Assembly (NCBI RefSeq): GCF_030553055.1
Contig: NZ_CP130713.1
Coordinates: forward strand, 3,844,001-3,908,000
DNA length: 64,000 bases
Reading direction: 5' to 3'
From: Streptomyces sp. XD-27
GTDB taxonomy: Bacteria > Actinomycetota > Actinomycetes > Streptomycetales > Streptomycetaceae
The number at the start of each line of letters is the position of its first letter. The first letter of the stretch is position 1. A program made the position numbers and the translations under genes. Positions 24,566-33,676 of the stretch are shown piece after piece. A model generated the notes under the pieces. The model saw only the letters and a program-made list of their open reading frames with translations. It did no database searches and was not told the DNA's origin.

Positions 24566-25894
24566 ATGTGTGCTGCTCCGCGTGAGCGTTCGGTCTTCCT
24601 CGGGCTGCTGCCCTGGCCGGAGCGCGTGCAGGTGGCCCGGGCCCTGCGGACGGAGACGGTCGGCGGGCTGGTGCTGCTGGGCGCCGCCGCGGTGGCGCTG
24701 GTGTGGGCGAACACCCCGTGGAACGGAAGCTACGAGGCACTGCGCGATCTCCACTTCGGCGTTCCCGCGCTCGGGCTGGATCTGTCGGTGGAGCACTGGA
24801 GTGCCGACGGGCTGCTCACCGTCTTCTTCCTGGTCGCCGGGATCGAGCTCAAGCGCGAACTGGTGGTCGGCGGGCTGAGCACCCCGGCCACGGCGGTGCT
24901 GCCGGTGGTCGCCGCGGTGTGCGGCATGGCGGTGCCCGCGGCGATCTACCTGGCCACGGTCACGGTCGGCGGCGGGCGTGCCGGGGGGTGGGCGGTGCCG
25001 ATGGCCACCGACATCGCCTTTGCGCTGGCGGTGCTGGCCGTGCTCAGCACCCACATGCCCACCGCTCTGCGGGCCTTCCTGCTGACCCTGGCGGTCGTCG
25101 ACGACCTGGGCGCGATCCTGGTCGTGGCGGTGTTCTTCTCCAGCGGTCTGAAGCCGGCCGCCCTCGGGGGTGCCCTCGCCGGGCTGGTGGTGTTCTCCCT
25201 GTTGCAGCGGTTCCGGGTGCGCGGCTGGTGGTGGTACGCGCCGCTGGGCGTGGCCATCTGGGCCCTGACGTACAACGGCGGGGTGCACGCCACCGTGTCC
25301 GGGGTGGCGATGGGCCTGCTCCTGCGCTGTGCCCGTGACCAGGACGCGGGGGAGGACGCCTCGCCCGGGGAGCGCACCGAGTACCTGCTGCGACCGGTGT
25401 CCGCCGGTGTCGCCGTGCCGCTGTTCGCCCTGTTCGCCGCCGGAGTGAGCGTCTCGGCCCCCGTGCTGGGCGCGGTGTTCACCCGCCCGGAGCCGCTGGG
25501 CGTGGTACTGGGCCTGGTCGTCGGCAAGACGGTGGGGATCTTCGCCGGAACCTACCTCGCCGCCCGGTTCACCCGGGCCCGGCTCAACCCCGACCTGGCC
25601 TGGGCCGATGTCTTCGCCCTCGCAGTGCTGGCCGGTATCGGCTTCACCGTCGCCCTGCTGATCGGTGAGGTGGCCTTCCCCGACCCGGCCGATACCGGGC
25701 GCGTCAAGGCCGCCGTCCTGCTCGGCTCACTGCTCGCCGCGGCAATGGCCGCGCTGCTGGTCAAACGCCGTAACCGCATCTACCGCGGGCTGTGGGAGGC
25801 GGAGAACCGCGACGAGGACGCCGACGGCATCCCCGACGTCTACAAGCGCGGCACGGGCGGCGGACCCGCGCCCGGCGCCGCGGGTGAGGACTGA
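24566..25894 (+). CDS. nhaA: Na+/H+ antiporter NhaA
   Basis: 442 aa, about 12 membrane helices. Transport residues are conserved: D149 (AVPMATDIAFAL) and the pair D179-D180 (LAVVDDLGAI), with the same 30-residue spacing as D133/D163 of E. coli NhaA; also FFLVAGIELKREL. It exchanges Na+ for protons across the membrane at alkaline pH or high salt. ATG 24566 follows CCGGAGGTG. The C-terminal tail (KRRNRIYRGLWEAENRDEDA) is soluble and typical of actinobacterial members. Confidence 0.95.
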   Translation: MCAAPRERSVFLGLLPWPERVQVARALRTETVGGLVLLGAAAVALVWANTPWNGSYEALRDLHFGVPALGLDLSVEHWSADGLLTVFFLVAGIELKRELVVGGLSTPATAVLPVVAAVCGMAVPAAIYLATVTVGGGRAGGWAVPMATDIAFALAVLAVLSTHMPTALRAFLLTLAVVDDLGAILVVAVFFSSGLKPAALGGALAGLVVFSLLQRFRVRGWWWYAPLGVAIWALTYNGGVHATVSGVAMGLLLRCARDQDAGEDASPGERTEYLLRPVSAGVAVPLFALFAAGVSVSAPVLGAVFTRPEPLGVVLGLVVGKTVGIFAGTYLAARFTRARLNPDLAWADVFALAVLAGIGFTVALLIGEVAFPDPADTGRVKAAVLLGSLLAAAMAALLVKRRNRIYRGLWEAENRDEDADGIPDVYKRGTGGGPAPGAAGED

Positions 25895-25985
25895 GCGCCG
25901 GGCGACCACCGGCGCGAGGGACGGTCGGGAGGGCCGTGTGCGAGCGCTCGTGACCGGCCGAAAGGGGGGGGCCATGGGCGGAGCG

Positions 25986-26513
25986 TCAGGTCGAATCGCC
26001 GCGTCGCTCGTCTGTCTGTGTGCGTTCCGCGGGACTCGGGTGTGCGGGATGGGTCCCGGTGTCGATGAGGATCTGCTCGGCTGGGGTGATGTTGTCGGCT
26101 CGTACGGCCTGGGCCATCGCGGCGCGTGCCGCGTCGAGCGTCGCCTGCGGAGGCACGACCAGCAGGGAGAAATGATCCGTGTCGCCTCGGGTGATGAGGA
26201 CGGTGTCGTCACCGACCGGGAAGGAGTCGAGGTGGACGACCCGGTCGTCGATGATCAGTCGCGTCGGCAGTTCCTCCCAGGCACTCGCGTCCAGTCCCAC
26301 GCGGGTGATCGGGCCGAGATGCCGGCTCAACGCGGTGATCAGATTCGGTAGTTCGGCGGCGATGTCACGGGATCGCGGCCACCACGCGCCATCGAGGATT
26401 CCCTCGCGCAGCCGTGTCGTCTCCAGCCTCACAAGTGCTGTCCCGGGCTTCACTGCCTCGTGGATCCCGTCCGGCAGGAGCCTGGGGGGACGCGGGGTGT
26501 CGGAGTCGGCCAT
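25986..26513 (-). CDS. DUF5994 family protein
   Basis: 175 aa from ATG 26513 (MADSDTPRPPRLLPDGIHEA). The signature LDGAWWPRSRDIAAELPNLI near residue 40 is shared with the divergent gene at 26820. The rest includes GPITRVGLDASAW and SLLVVPPQATLDAARAAM. The family is actinobacterial and of unknown function, soluble and without catalytic motifs I can recognise. It pairs head-to-head with its paralogue. Confidence 0.85.
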   Translation of the reverse strand: MADSDTPRPPRLLPDGIHEAVKPGTALVRLETTRLREGILDGAWWPRSRDIAAELPNLITALSRHLGPITRVGLDASAWEELPTRLIIDDRVVHLDSFPVGDDTVLITRGDTDHFSLLVVPPQATLDAARAAMAQAVRADNITPAEQILIDTGTHPAHPSPAERTQTDERRGDST

Positions 26514-26819
26514 GGTGAGCTCCCCTCGACGGGGACCGGCATCTTCACTGGATGGCCCGTGGCGGACCCGCCGTGGTCGCCACAGTGAAGGGTTCCAGGG
26601 CTTCACCGTACTCCGCATGCCGGCCCGCAGGCTCGTCCGCGAGGCTCAGCGCGGCTCGCATTCCTGCGAAAGCGCTGGTCGCGGAGGCATACGGGCCGTG
26701 GGCCGGAGTAGTGTGAAGACACCGGGAGTACGTCGCACACCGGCTCCCTGTGCCGGTGCCGTTCCCGGCGAGCAACAACACCGGGCAGTCGAAGACCGGC
26801 CCGGAGGCGGGTTCGCGCC

Positions 26820-27356
26820 ATGACCATGACTACCGAACGCACGATGATCGATGAGCGCGTCTCCTCGCCACCGGCCCGCTTGGCTCTGACGCCCGCGGGC
26901 GCGCCTCCAGGGCTTCTGGACGGCGCCTGGTGGCCCCGGTCCCGGGACCTCTTCCGCGAGCTGCCCGCTCTGACAGACAGGCTGGACAGGTGCTGGGGCC
27001 GGATCACCCACGTCACGGTGAACCCGACCCACTGGCCGGTGATCCCCCCGAAGGTGCCCGTCACCGGGCACACGGTGCACGTGGGCTGGTTCACGGATGA
27101 GCAGGACCCGCACAAGCTGATACTGCTCTCCTACAACGCAGGACGCTGGGACCTCCTGGTGATCCCACCGGAAACCGGCGCGGCCTCCGCCGCCCGGCTG
27201 ATGTCCGCCGCAACCATCCCCGGCAGCCTCCTCACCGCCAGCAGGCTGATGGACGACGAGGACGCGATCCGCGACGCGGCCGAGGACCGGGGCCGGGAAT
27301 CGGAGTGGGACACCGAGGGCGGGGCCGCAGGACACCACGACGGGGACCGCGGATGA
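26820..27356 (+). CDS. DUF5994 family protein, divergent paralogue
   Basis: 178 aa. Shares LDGAWWPRSRDLFRELPALT, a central GRITHVTVNPTHWP and a C-terminal DLLVIPPETGAASAARLM with the gene at 25986, in the same order. ATG 26820 (MTMTTERTMIDERV). The two genes diverge from a 306-bp shared region (26514-26819), so co-regulation is likely. Function unknown. Confidence 0.85.
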   Translation: MTMTTERTMIDERVSSPPARLALTPAGAPPGLLDGAWWPRSRDLFRELPALTDRLDRCWGRITHVTVNPTHWPVIPPKVPVTGHTVHVGWFTDEQDPHKLILLSYNAGRWDLLVIPPETGAASAARLMSAATIPGSLLTASRLMDDEDAIRDAAEDRGRESEWDTEGGAAGHHDGDRG

Positions 27357-27462
27357 CACCGACGCTTCTCTGGCCGGGGGCGGTGGGTGCGACGCCGAGG
27401 CGGCGCGCCCACCGGCACGTCACCGGGGTGCTTCCCACGCCACCTGACTGAATGAGGACACC

Positions 27463-27726
27463 ATGAAACCAGCGGAACCAGTGCCCTCGGCCGGACACGC
27501 CGAAGTTCGCATCGTCGCCGCGTCCCCGGAGACGGCACGCCAGGTCGCGGAGGTTCTCCGGCGCTGCTTCGCCTCCACAGAGCAACGCAGCTACCCCGTA
27601 GGCCACGACGGCGGAACCCGTCTCCACCTCACCGTTGACACCGCCCACGCCGCCGAGCCCGCCCGCTCCTGGCTGCTGTCCAGCAAGTCGTCGGACGACG
27701 ACCGAACGCAGCCGGACGAGGTCTGA
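27463..27726 (+). CDS. Small conserved hypothetical protein
   Basis: 87 aa, ATG 27463 with GAGGACACC leader. One alpha/beta-looking block (HAEVRIVAASPETARQVAEV, then EQRSYPVGHDGGTRLHLTVD and a short helix) and an acidic tail. It looks like a small ferredoxin-like fold. Third of a run of small plus-strand genes after the DUF5994 gene. No function recognised. Confidence 0.7.
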   Translation: MKPAEPVPSAGHAEVRIVAASPETARQVAEVLRRCFASTEQRSYPVGHDGGTRLHLTVDTAHAAEPARSWLLSSKSSDDDRTQPDEV

Positions 27727-27834
27727 GGCACCGACCGCAACGGTGCGCGGCGCCGCACCGGACGGCTGGGCAGGGGCGCCCGCCGCCCCGGTTCCACTTC
27801 CCGCGCCGATACCAAGCATGAGAGGGCGGCAGCG

Positions 27835-28107
27835 ATGGCAACACTGCGCGAACGCAAGACGTACCGCACCCAGGTCCTTCAGGCCCTGTACGAGGCCACC
27901 GAAGGCAACCGCCTACTGGGCGTCGCCGGGGCCCGACTGCGCGATGACCTCGGTATCCACGAAGAGGACCTGGCTGCAGCCTGCACGTATCTGGTGGGTG
28001 AGGGCCTGATCGCGGTCGACTGGGCAACCGGCAACACACCCGCGATGGTCACTCTGACACACCAGGGAATTCGGCTTATGGAGGCCGAGGAGGAGGGACG
28101 CGGCTGA
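27835..28107 (+). CDS. Small winged-helix-like protein
   Basis: 90 aa. Pattern of a winged helix: RTQVLQALYEATEGN, DLGIHEEDLAAACTYLVGEG, LIAVDW and the closing wing MVTLTHQGIRLMEAEEE. It may be a DNA-binding regulator or an adaptor. ATG 27835 follows GAGAGGGCGGCAGCG. No paralogue in the window. Confidence 0.7.
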   Translation: MATLRERKTYRTQVLQALYEATEGNRLLGVAGARLRDDLGIHEEDLAAACTYLVGEGLIAVDWATGNTPAMVTLTHQGIRLMEAEEEGRG

Positions 28108-28423
28108 CGCGGCACGGCCCTTGCCAATCAGGGGCAGAAATGCCCAAAAGAGCATTCTGCCGGATATGCGACACAGGCATAACATGGTCAGTGGACCGGT
28201 GCACTCTCACGTGCAACCGGCCCGGAAGGGCGGCCCCGGTGTGTATACGCCGGGGCCGTTGCGCACCGTCGGCGGACGGCAGGGAACCAGCGGGGTCCTG
28301 GCGAGAGTGTGGCGGCCGAGCAACACCGAAGCCCCACACGAAGCTGCCCAGTGACCCACTCTCGGGAGACCACCGGCTCGGGGGTCAGGCGAAACCAGGC
28401 CGGTGAAGTGAAAGGGCACGGCT
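28108..28423. other. Intergenic stretch with terminator-like hairpin
   Basis: Stem CGGCCCCGG (28231-28239) and CCGGGGCCG (28250-28258) with a 10-base loop, then TT. An open frame from ATG 28140 encodes CRICDTGITWSVDRCTLTC, suggestive of a metal-binding knot, but it runs through the hairpin and is not clearly a gene. Confidence 0.4.
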
Positions 28424-29665
28424 ATGACGGAGGGTGATCGGCAGCCGGGCAGGGACACGGTGGACCGGTCGGAGGGGTTCGGTGAGCGACTGCTGGGGGT
28501 CCTGCTGGACCGGGCACACGAGATGCCGCCTCAGCTGGTCGCTCCGCTGATCGCGGAAGAGGTGGCCAGGGTCGGTGGCCGGGACATCTCGATCCTCTTG
28601 CAGGACTACGCACAGCTGCTGCTGGTGCCGCTGCCGGGCAGACGGCTGGTCGTCGGCGAGCCCGAGCCGATCGCCGATTCCCCTGCCGGCAGGGCCTTCC
28701 TGGAGGCGACCACTGTCGAAGTACCGCAGGCAGACGGTCTCCGCATGTATCTACCGTTGCTGGACGGCAGTGACCAGGTGGGTGTGCTGGCCCTCACTCT
28801 GGATACCGTCGATGACGACGACCGGCGCCTGCTGCGCAGGCTCGCCGGTTTGATCGCCGACATGCTGGTCACCAAGCACAGCTATACCGACCAGTTCTTC
28901 CTCGCCCGGCGCCGTGAACCCATGAGCGTGGCTGCGGAGATCCAGTGGTCCTTGCTACCGCCGCTGGCGATGTCCGTGCCGCAGGTCTCAGTGGCCGGGA
29001 TCCTGGAGCCCGCCTACAGCGTCGCGGGGGACAGCTTCGACTACGCGCTCAACGACGACATCCTGCACATGGCCGTGGTTGATGCCATGGGCCACGGCCT
29101 CGACGCCGCCACGATGGCCACGGTCGCCATCGGCGCCTACCGGCACTCCAGGCGGGCCGGCATCGGTCTGTCCGAGATCTACGCGTTCATGGATCGGGCC
29201 ATCGCCGAGCAGTTCGGCCCCGAACACTTCGTGACCGCGCAGATGATGCGCCTGAACATCGCAACGGGCCACCTGCAGTGGGTCAACGCGGGCCACCCCC
29301 CACCGATGCTGATCCGCAACCACCAGGTCCTCCGGCGACTGGAGAGCCCGACCACCTTGCCGGTCGGCTTCGGAGGTGAGGAACCCCGGGTCAGCGAGCT
29401 GACACTCCATCGTGGCGATCGGGTCCTGTGCTTCACCGACGGCCTCATCGAGGAGCACGAAGCCGGCCAAGAGCAGTTCGGCGAGGAACAGCTCATCCAC
29501 TGGGTCAACCGCATCGGGCAGAAAGAAAGGGGGGTGCGGGCAGTGGTGCGCGCGCTCTCCCACACGCTGAAGGAGGAACGGGGCGGGAGCACCAGTGACG
29601 ACGCGACCCTCTTCCTGATCGAGTGGCACGGGGGCGCCGCCGACCACCTCGCCGTCCTGGAATGA
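28424..29665 (+). CDS. SpoIIE-type PP2C serine phosphatase with N-terminal GAF-like domain
   Basis: 413 aa. Residues 1-150 look like a GAF-like sensor (ISILLQDYAQLLLVPLPG, VGVLALTLDTVDDDDRRLLRRL). The phosphatase domain begins near residue 165 (AAEIQWSLLPP) and has the metal-binding motifs AGDSFDYAL, VVDAMGHGLDAA, VNAGHPPPML, LCFTDGLIEE and DDATLFLIEW. Such enzymes dephosphorylate anti-sigma antagonists (RsbV type) in stress signalling. ATG 28424 has an AAAGGG leader. It ends 22 bases from the end of the convergent nSTAND gene. Confidence 0.93.
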   Translation: MTEGDRQPGRDTVDRSEGFGERLLGVLLDRAHEMPPQLVAPLIAEEVARVGGRDISILLQDYAQLLLVPLPGRRLVVGEPEPIADSPAGRAFLEATTVEVPQADGLRMYLPLLDGSDQVGVLALTLDTVDDDDRRLLRRLAGLIADMLVTKHSYTDQFFLARRREPMSVAAEIQWSLLPPLAMSVPQVSVAGILEPAYSVAGDSFDYALNDDILHMAVVDAMGHGLDAATMATVAIGAYRHSRRAGIGLSEIYAFMDRAIAEQFGPEHFVTAQMMRLNIATGHLQWVNAGHPPPMLIRNHQVLRRLESPTTLPVGFGGEEPRVSELTLHRGDRVLCFTDGLIEEHEAGQEQFGEEQLIHWVNRIGQKERGVRAVVRALSHTLKEERGGSTSDDATLFLIEWHGGAADHLAVLE

Positions 29666-29687
29666 GCCGACAGCCGGCTTCCGGCCT

Positions 29688-32600
29688 TCAGCAAGTGGTG
29701 CGGTAGGGGACGTCCGGCAGGTAGGAGCGCCACTCGTCGGGGGTGAGGCCGCCTGCGGCGCGTCGGCAGAGGGTGCGGGCGGCGGGTTCCGGGGCCGTGG
29801 TGAAACTCTGGACGGGGGTGTGCCGACCTGCGACGCGCAGGGTGCTGCCGTCGGGGGCGAACGAGAGGGCGAGAACCGGGTCGTCGGGGGCGGTGGGGAG
29901 GGCTTGGCCGAGCGGCTGGTTGGAGGTGGTGTCCCACAGACGCACGGTGCCCTTGTCTCCCGCGGTGGCGAGGGTTCTCCCGTCGGGAGAGAAGGCGAGG
30001 GCGCTTACCGCTTCTGTGCCGCCCTTGGAGGTTCTCCCCTCGGTGACGGCAAGTTGGGCCATGCGGTGGCGGCCTCTCCCGTCCCAGAGAGTGACTCGGC
30101 CTGCCGCATCCCCGGCGGCCAGGAGGCGCCCGTCGGAGCTGAAGGCGACTGCTGTGGTGGATTCGCCGGTGAGGGCTTGGCGGATGACCCGACGGGTGCG
30201 CAGGTCGACCAGTCGGCCGATGGTCTTGTCGTTGTCCGTGGAGACGACGAGCGAACGGCCGTCGGGGTGCGCAGCCACGGGGTCGCCGACGTTCCGCAGA
30301 GTTCGGACGGTGTGTCGGCGTATACCCCAGATCCTGACATGGTCTTGGTCCATGCCCGCAGCCATCAAGAACTCACCATCCGCGGAGAAGAGAGGTCTTC
30401 CCATGTTGTGTTGAAATGCGCGGGGCACCTGGACTCGATCGCGTTTCCGAAGATCCCACACGTACACAGGATTTCCCTCGCTCAATGGGGCGAAGGCGTC
30501 GTAAGCCAAGCGTTGGCCATCAGGCCGAAAGGCCAACTCCGGAAACGTGGAGCGGCAGGAACGATCCTTCTCTTCGGCTGTCGGCAGGCAGGGCAGGGCC
30601 GGCAACTCTGCCGACAGAGTGCCGCTGTCGGCGTTCAGCAGCTGAAACCGCTTCCTGTTCCGCGCACCGAGCGCAATCGCCAGCTTCCGTCCGTCGGGAC
30701 TGAACCGCGCCGCCTCTGCGGGAGCAGCGCGCCAGGTTCCGTCGGGCGAGTAGGAGACGCTGCGCACTGCTCCGCCACCCACGTACCGGATCACGTGGTG
30801 GTCGGTGTCGATCTGTAGTTGCGACACCTCTTCGTTGGGGATCGGGTAGCGCAGGATGGGGGCCTGGGGCCGGCTGGTGTGCCACAGCAGGATGTCGTCA
30901 CCGTCCTGCCCGGCCAGGAGTCCGCCGTCGCCGCTCAGCCGCACCTGTGTCAGTCCGGAGTGTTTGACCGACCACCGCGTGCGGCCTGATTCCAGGTCCC
31001 ATACCTCGGCCCCGTGGTCCGCATCCACCCTCAGCAGACCTCGACCGTCCGGAGTGAACTGCAAGGGCTCCGCGGGACACCCGGCGTTCTTCCGAGCCGG
31101 GGACAGGGGCAAGGTGGTCGCCCGGCTTCCTGTGGTGTTCCAGACCATCAGGGGGAGCCCGCCCGAACAGAGTGCTGCATACCGGCCGTCCGGACTGACC
31201 GCCGTGTATTCGACGTCCGGTCCGCTTTCGAGGGTTTCCGGTCGTGCTCCCCTGAACAGGAGACGCTGGCGCCGCCAGTCCCACACCTGTACGGAGCGGT
31301 CATCCAGCGTCAGCAGGGTTCGCCCGTCGCGACTGAACTTCCCTTCCCCCAAGGTCGAAGGGAACTCTCGCATCCGCGTCCTGCCGTCGGCGGTCTCATA
31401 GACGTGGGCGACCTCCGGGCCGTCGATCAGTGCGGTCCGCCCGTCAGCGGTGACGTCGAGCAAGGCGCTTTCCCACGGATCGGATTTCACGGCTCTCAGG
31501 GGAGCGAGTTCACGGTGCGTTCGGACGTCCCAGCGGCGTATCCGGTCCTCTTCCGAGTACAGGAGTGTGTGCCCGTCGCCGCTGAGCTGCATCCTTCGAG
31601 GGTCGCCGTCGATGTCGTCGGGCAGCGGCATGGCGTCCAGCTCGCGCTGCGAGAGGGCCGCGGCGAGGAGCGCTCCGCGGGTTTCGGGGGTGTGGGCGAG
31701 GTTCCAGGCAGCGAGGCTCAGCCGCATGGCGAGTACGGGGTCGGTGGTGCGGAGGCTTGCGGCGACGGTGGCGAGGCGTCGCGCTTCGGCCTGGGCGTGC
31801 TGCTGATCGCTGTGGAGCTTCTGCTCCCACGCGACGGTGCCTGCCACCAACACCAGCGCGCAGAGCACGGCCAAGCCCACCGCGGCGCGGCGCGAACGAC
31901 GCTTGGCCCGGACCGCTTGCGCGTGTTCGGCGTCGCGGGCGGCGCGCCCCGCCTGGAGAAAGGCCGCTTCCAGCGCGTTGAGCACGCTGTGCTCCCGACC
32001 GGTGAAGGCTTCGTCGGCCTGGGTGAGTCGGGTGCCGCGGTAGAGGGCACCGGGGTCGCGGTCCAGGTCGTCCCAGGAGGTGGCATCGTGGGTGAGCCGG
32101 CGGTGCAGGCGGATGAGGTCGCGTTCCTCGTTGATCCATCCGAGCAGCCGCGGCCAGGCGGTGATCAGTGCCTCATGGGCGAGGAAGACGTGTCCGTCGT
32201 CGAGGGTGAGCAGGCGGCTGCGGGCCAGGCGGTCGATGACGGCCTCGATGTCGGCCTCGGCAGCGCCGTCGGTGGTGCCGAACTCCGCGTGCAGTGTGGG
32301 GCGGTGGGTGTCTTCGGTGCCGTTGCCGGGGGCGATCAGGCGCAACAGGATACGGCGGGCGAGGGCGGCCTGAGCAGGGGTGAGCTGGTGGTAGGCGCCC
32401 TCGGCGGTGCGGGCGATGGCGCCGCGCAGGCCGCCCGCCGCCTCGTACGCCTGCACGGTCAGGGTGCGTCCTCGCCGGCGGCGCCAGGTCTCCATCAGGG
32501 CGTGGGACATCAGCGGCAGCGCGCCGGGCTCGTCCGCGACCTCCTCAAGGACCCGGGCGGTCAGCTCGCGTTCAACGGTGAGCCCGCAGGCTCCGGCCGG

Positions 32601-33440
32601 TCGCACGACGGCCGCCCGCAGTTCGTCCGAGCCCATGGGACCGACCAGGAGCGTTGCGTCGCCGAGTGCGGCGGACAGGGCGTGGTGATCGGCACATCGG
32701 CCGAAGAAGTCGGCACGTACGGCAAGAACCACCCGTAGCCGACTGCCGTCGTCCCGGGCGGCGAGCAACCGGTCCAGGAATGCCTCGCGCTCGTCGGGAT
32801 CGGCGCAGAGGGTGAACAACTCCTCGAACTGGTCCACCAGCAGCCAGGTGTCTGCCGGGCCGTCGGCCGGCGTCAGCCGAGCGGCGTGCCTCATCGGATG
32901 TGCGCCGGGGGTGAGCAACCGCACCGCAGCCGGTATCCGCCCCGCCTCCTGATCGGGGCGCCGCAGCCGGGGTACGAGACCGGCACGCAGCAAAGAGGAC
33001 TTGCCGCTGCCCGACGCACCCACCACGGCGCTGACGCGATGCCGACGGGCCGTCTCCTCCAGCCGCCCCGTCATCGCATCGCGGCCGAAGAACAGCTTCG
33101 CGTCCCCCGGCTCGAAGCGCGCCAGTCCCCGATACGGTGGCTCGCCGTCCTCATCGTCGGGGCGCGGCTGCGCCGTGATCTCCTCGTCAGCCTGCTCCCA
33201 GCGGTGCCGCCACTCCTCCGTATCGCCCTGGCAGGCGCGCACGTAGGCCAGCAGCACCGGCAGGCTCGGCAGGCGCTCGCCCGCCGCCGCCTGCGACAGC
33301 GTCGCCGCCGAGTACCCCGCCCGCCGCGCCATCGCCCGGTAGGCCGGTCTACCGGCCTCGTCGCGGAGCTTGCGCAACGCGTACGCGAAGCGCTGCACCG
33401 GACCGTCCAGCGGATCGATGGCCTTCTCCGGACGGCCCAC
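29688..33440 (-). CDS. HTH-nSTAND1-WD40 protein
   Basis: 1250 aa from GTG 33440 (GGGAGGGAGC leader). Order: an Xre-like helix-turn-helix (residues about 15-70, AYRAMARRAGYSAATLSQAAAG in pieces), an nSTAND1 ATPase with Walker A GASGSGKS at 141-148 and Walker B LLVDQFEE at 200-207, a winged-helix region, one membrane helix at about 519-538 (AVGLAVLCALVLVAGTVAW), then about 600 residues of WD40 repeats (VRLWDTTSNQ, LAFSPDGRTLAT and so on). STAND proteins are signal-responsive switches; WD40 blades would sense or scaffold. The helix would place the WD40 part outside if the ATPase is cytosolic. Confidence 0.93.
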   Translation of the reverse strand: MGRPEKAIDPLDGPVQRFAYALRKLRDEAGRPAYRAMARRAGYSAATLSQAAAGERLPSLPVLLAYVRACQGDTEEWRHRWEQADEEITAQPRPDDEDGEPPYRGLARFEPGDAKLFFGRDAMTGRLEETARRHRVSAVVGASGSGKSSLLRAGLVPRLRRPDQEAGRIPAAVRLLTPGAHPMRHAARLTPADGPADTWLLVDQFEELFTLCADPDEREAFLDRLLAARDDGSRLRVVLAVRADFFGRCADHHALSAALGDATLLVGPMGSDELRAAVVRPAGACGLTVERELTARVLEEVADEPGALPLMSHALMETWRRRRGRTLTVQAYEAAGGLRGAIARTAEGAYHQLTPAQAALARRILLRLIAPGNGTEDTHRPTLHAEFGTTDGAAEADIEAVIDRLARSRLLTLDDGHVFLAHEALITAWPRLLGWINEERDLIRLHRRLTHDATSWDDLDRDPGALYRGTRLTQADEAFTGREHSVLNALEAAFLQAGRAARDAEHAQAVRAKRRSRRAAVGLAVLCALVLVAGTVAWEQKLHSDQQHAQAEARRLATVAASLRTTDPVLAMRLSLAAWNLAHTPETRGALLAAALSQRELDAMPLPDDIDGDPRRMQLSGDGHTLLYSEEDRIRRWDVRTHRELAPLRAVKSDPWESALLDVTADGRTALIDGPEVAHVYETADGRTRMREFPSTLGEGKFSRDGRTLLTLDDRSVQVWDWRRQRLLFRGARPETLESGPDVEYTAVSPDGRYAALCSGGLPLMVWNTTGSRATTLPLSPARKNAGCPAEPLQFTPDGRGLLRVDADHGAEVWDLESGRTRWSVKHSGLTQVRLSGDGGLLAGQDGDDILLWHTSRPQAPILRYPIPNEEVSQLQIDTDHHVIRYVGGGAVRSVSYSPDGTWRAAPAEAARFSPDGRKLAIALGARNRKRFQLLNADSGTLSAELPALPCLPTAEEKDRSCRSTFPELAFRPDGQRLAYDAFAPLSEGNPVYVWDLRKRDRVQVPRAFQHNMGRPLFSADGEFLMAAGMDQDHVRIWGIRRHTVRTLRNVGDPVAAHPDGRSLVVSTDNDKTIGRLVDLRTRRVIRQALTGESTTAVAFSSDGRLLAAGDAAGRVTLWDGRGRHRMAQLAVTEGRTSKGGTEAVSALAFSPDGRTLATAGDKGTVRLWDTTSNQPLGQALPTAPDDPVLALSFAPDGSTLRVAGRHTPVQSFTTAPEPAARTLCRRAAGGLTPDEWRSYLPDVPYRTTC

Positions 33441-33676
33441 GCGCCGCTCCCTCCCCGCTCTTCTCCCCTGAATGCTTCGCCAGCCTAAGGACCAGGCAAC
33501 CAGGCCCGCAAACGGCGTCCGGAACGGCAAGAGGACGCAGGACGAATTGATTAGTGCAGCTCAGGTGGGGTGTCAATCAAATCGGTGGCGGGTGAGGTGG
33601 GTGACGTCGGGCTGCCCCGCCGAGCCGGTTGAGGCGCCCTGACGCGCCGATGCACGACGCCCAACCGAGGACACGC

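Noticed and set aside
28140..28406. 88-aa frame with a CRICDTG...C...C cluster
   Set aside because: Reads through a strong hairpin and loses sensible composition after residue 45; too weak to call a gene.
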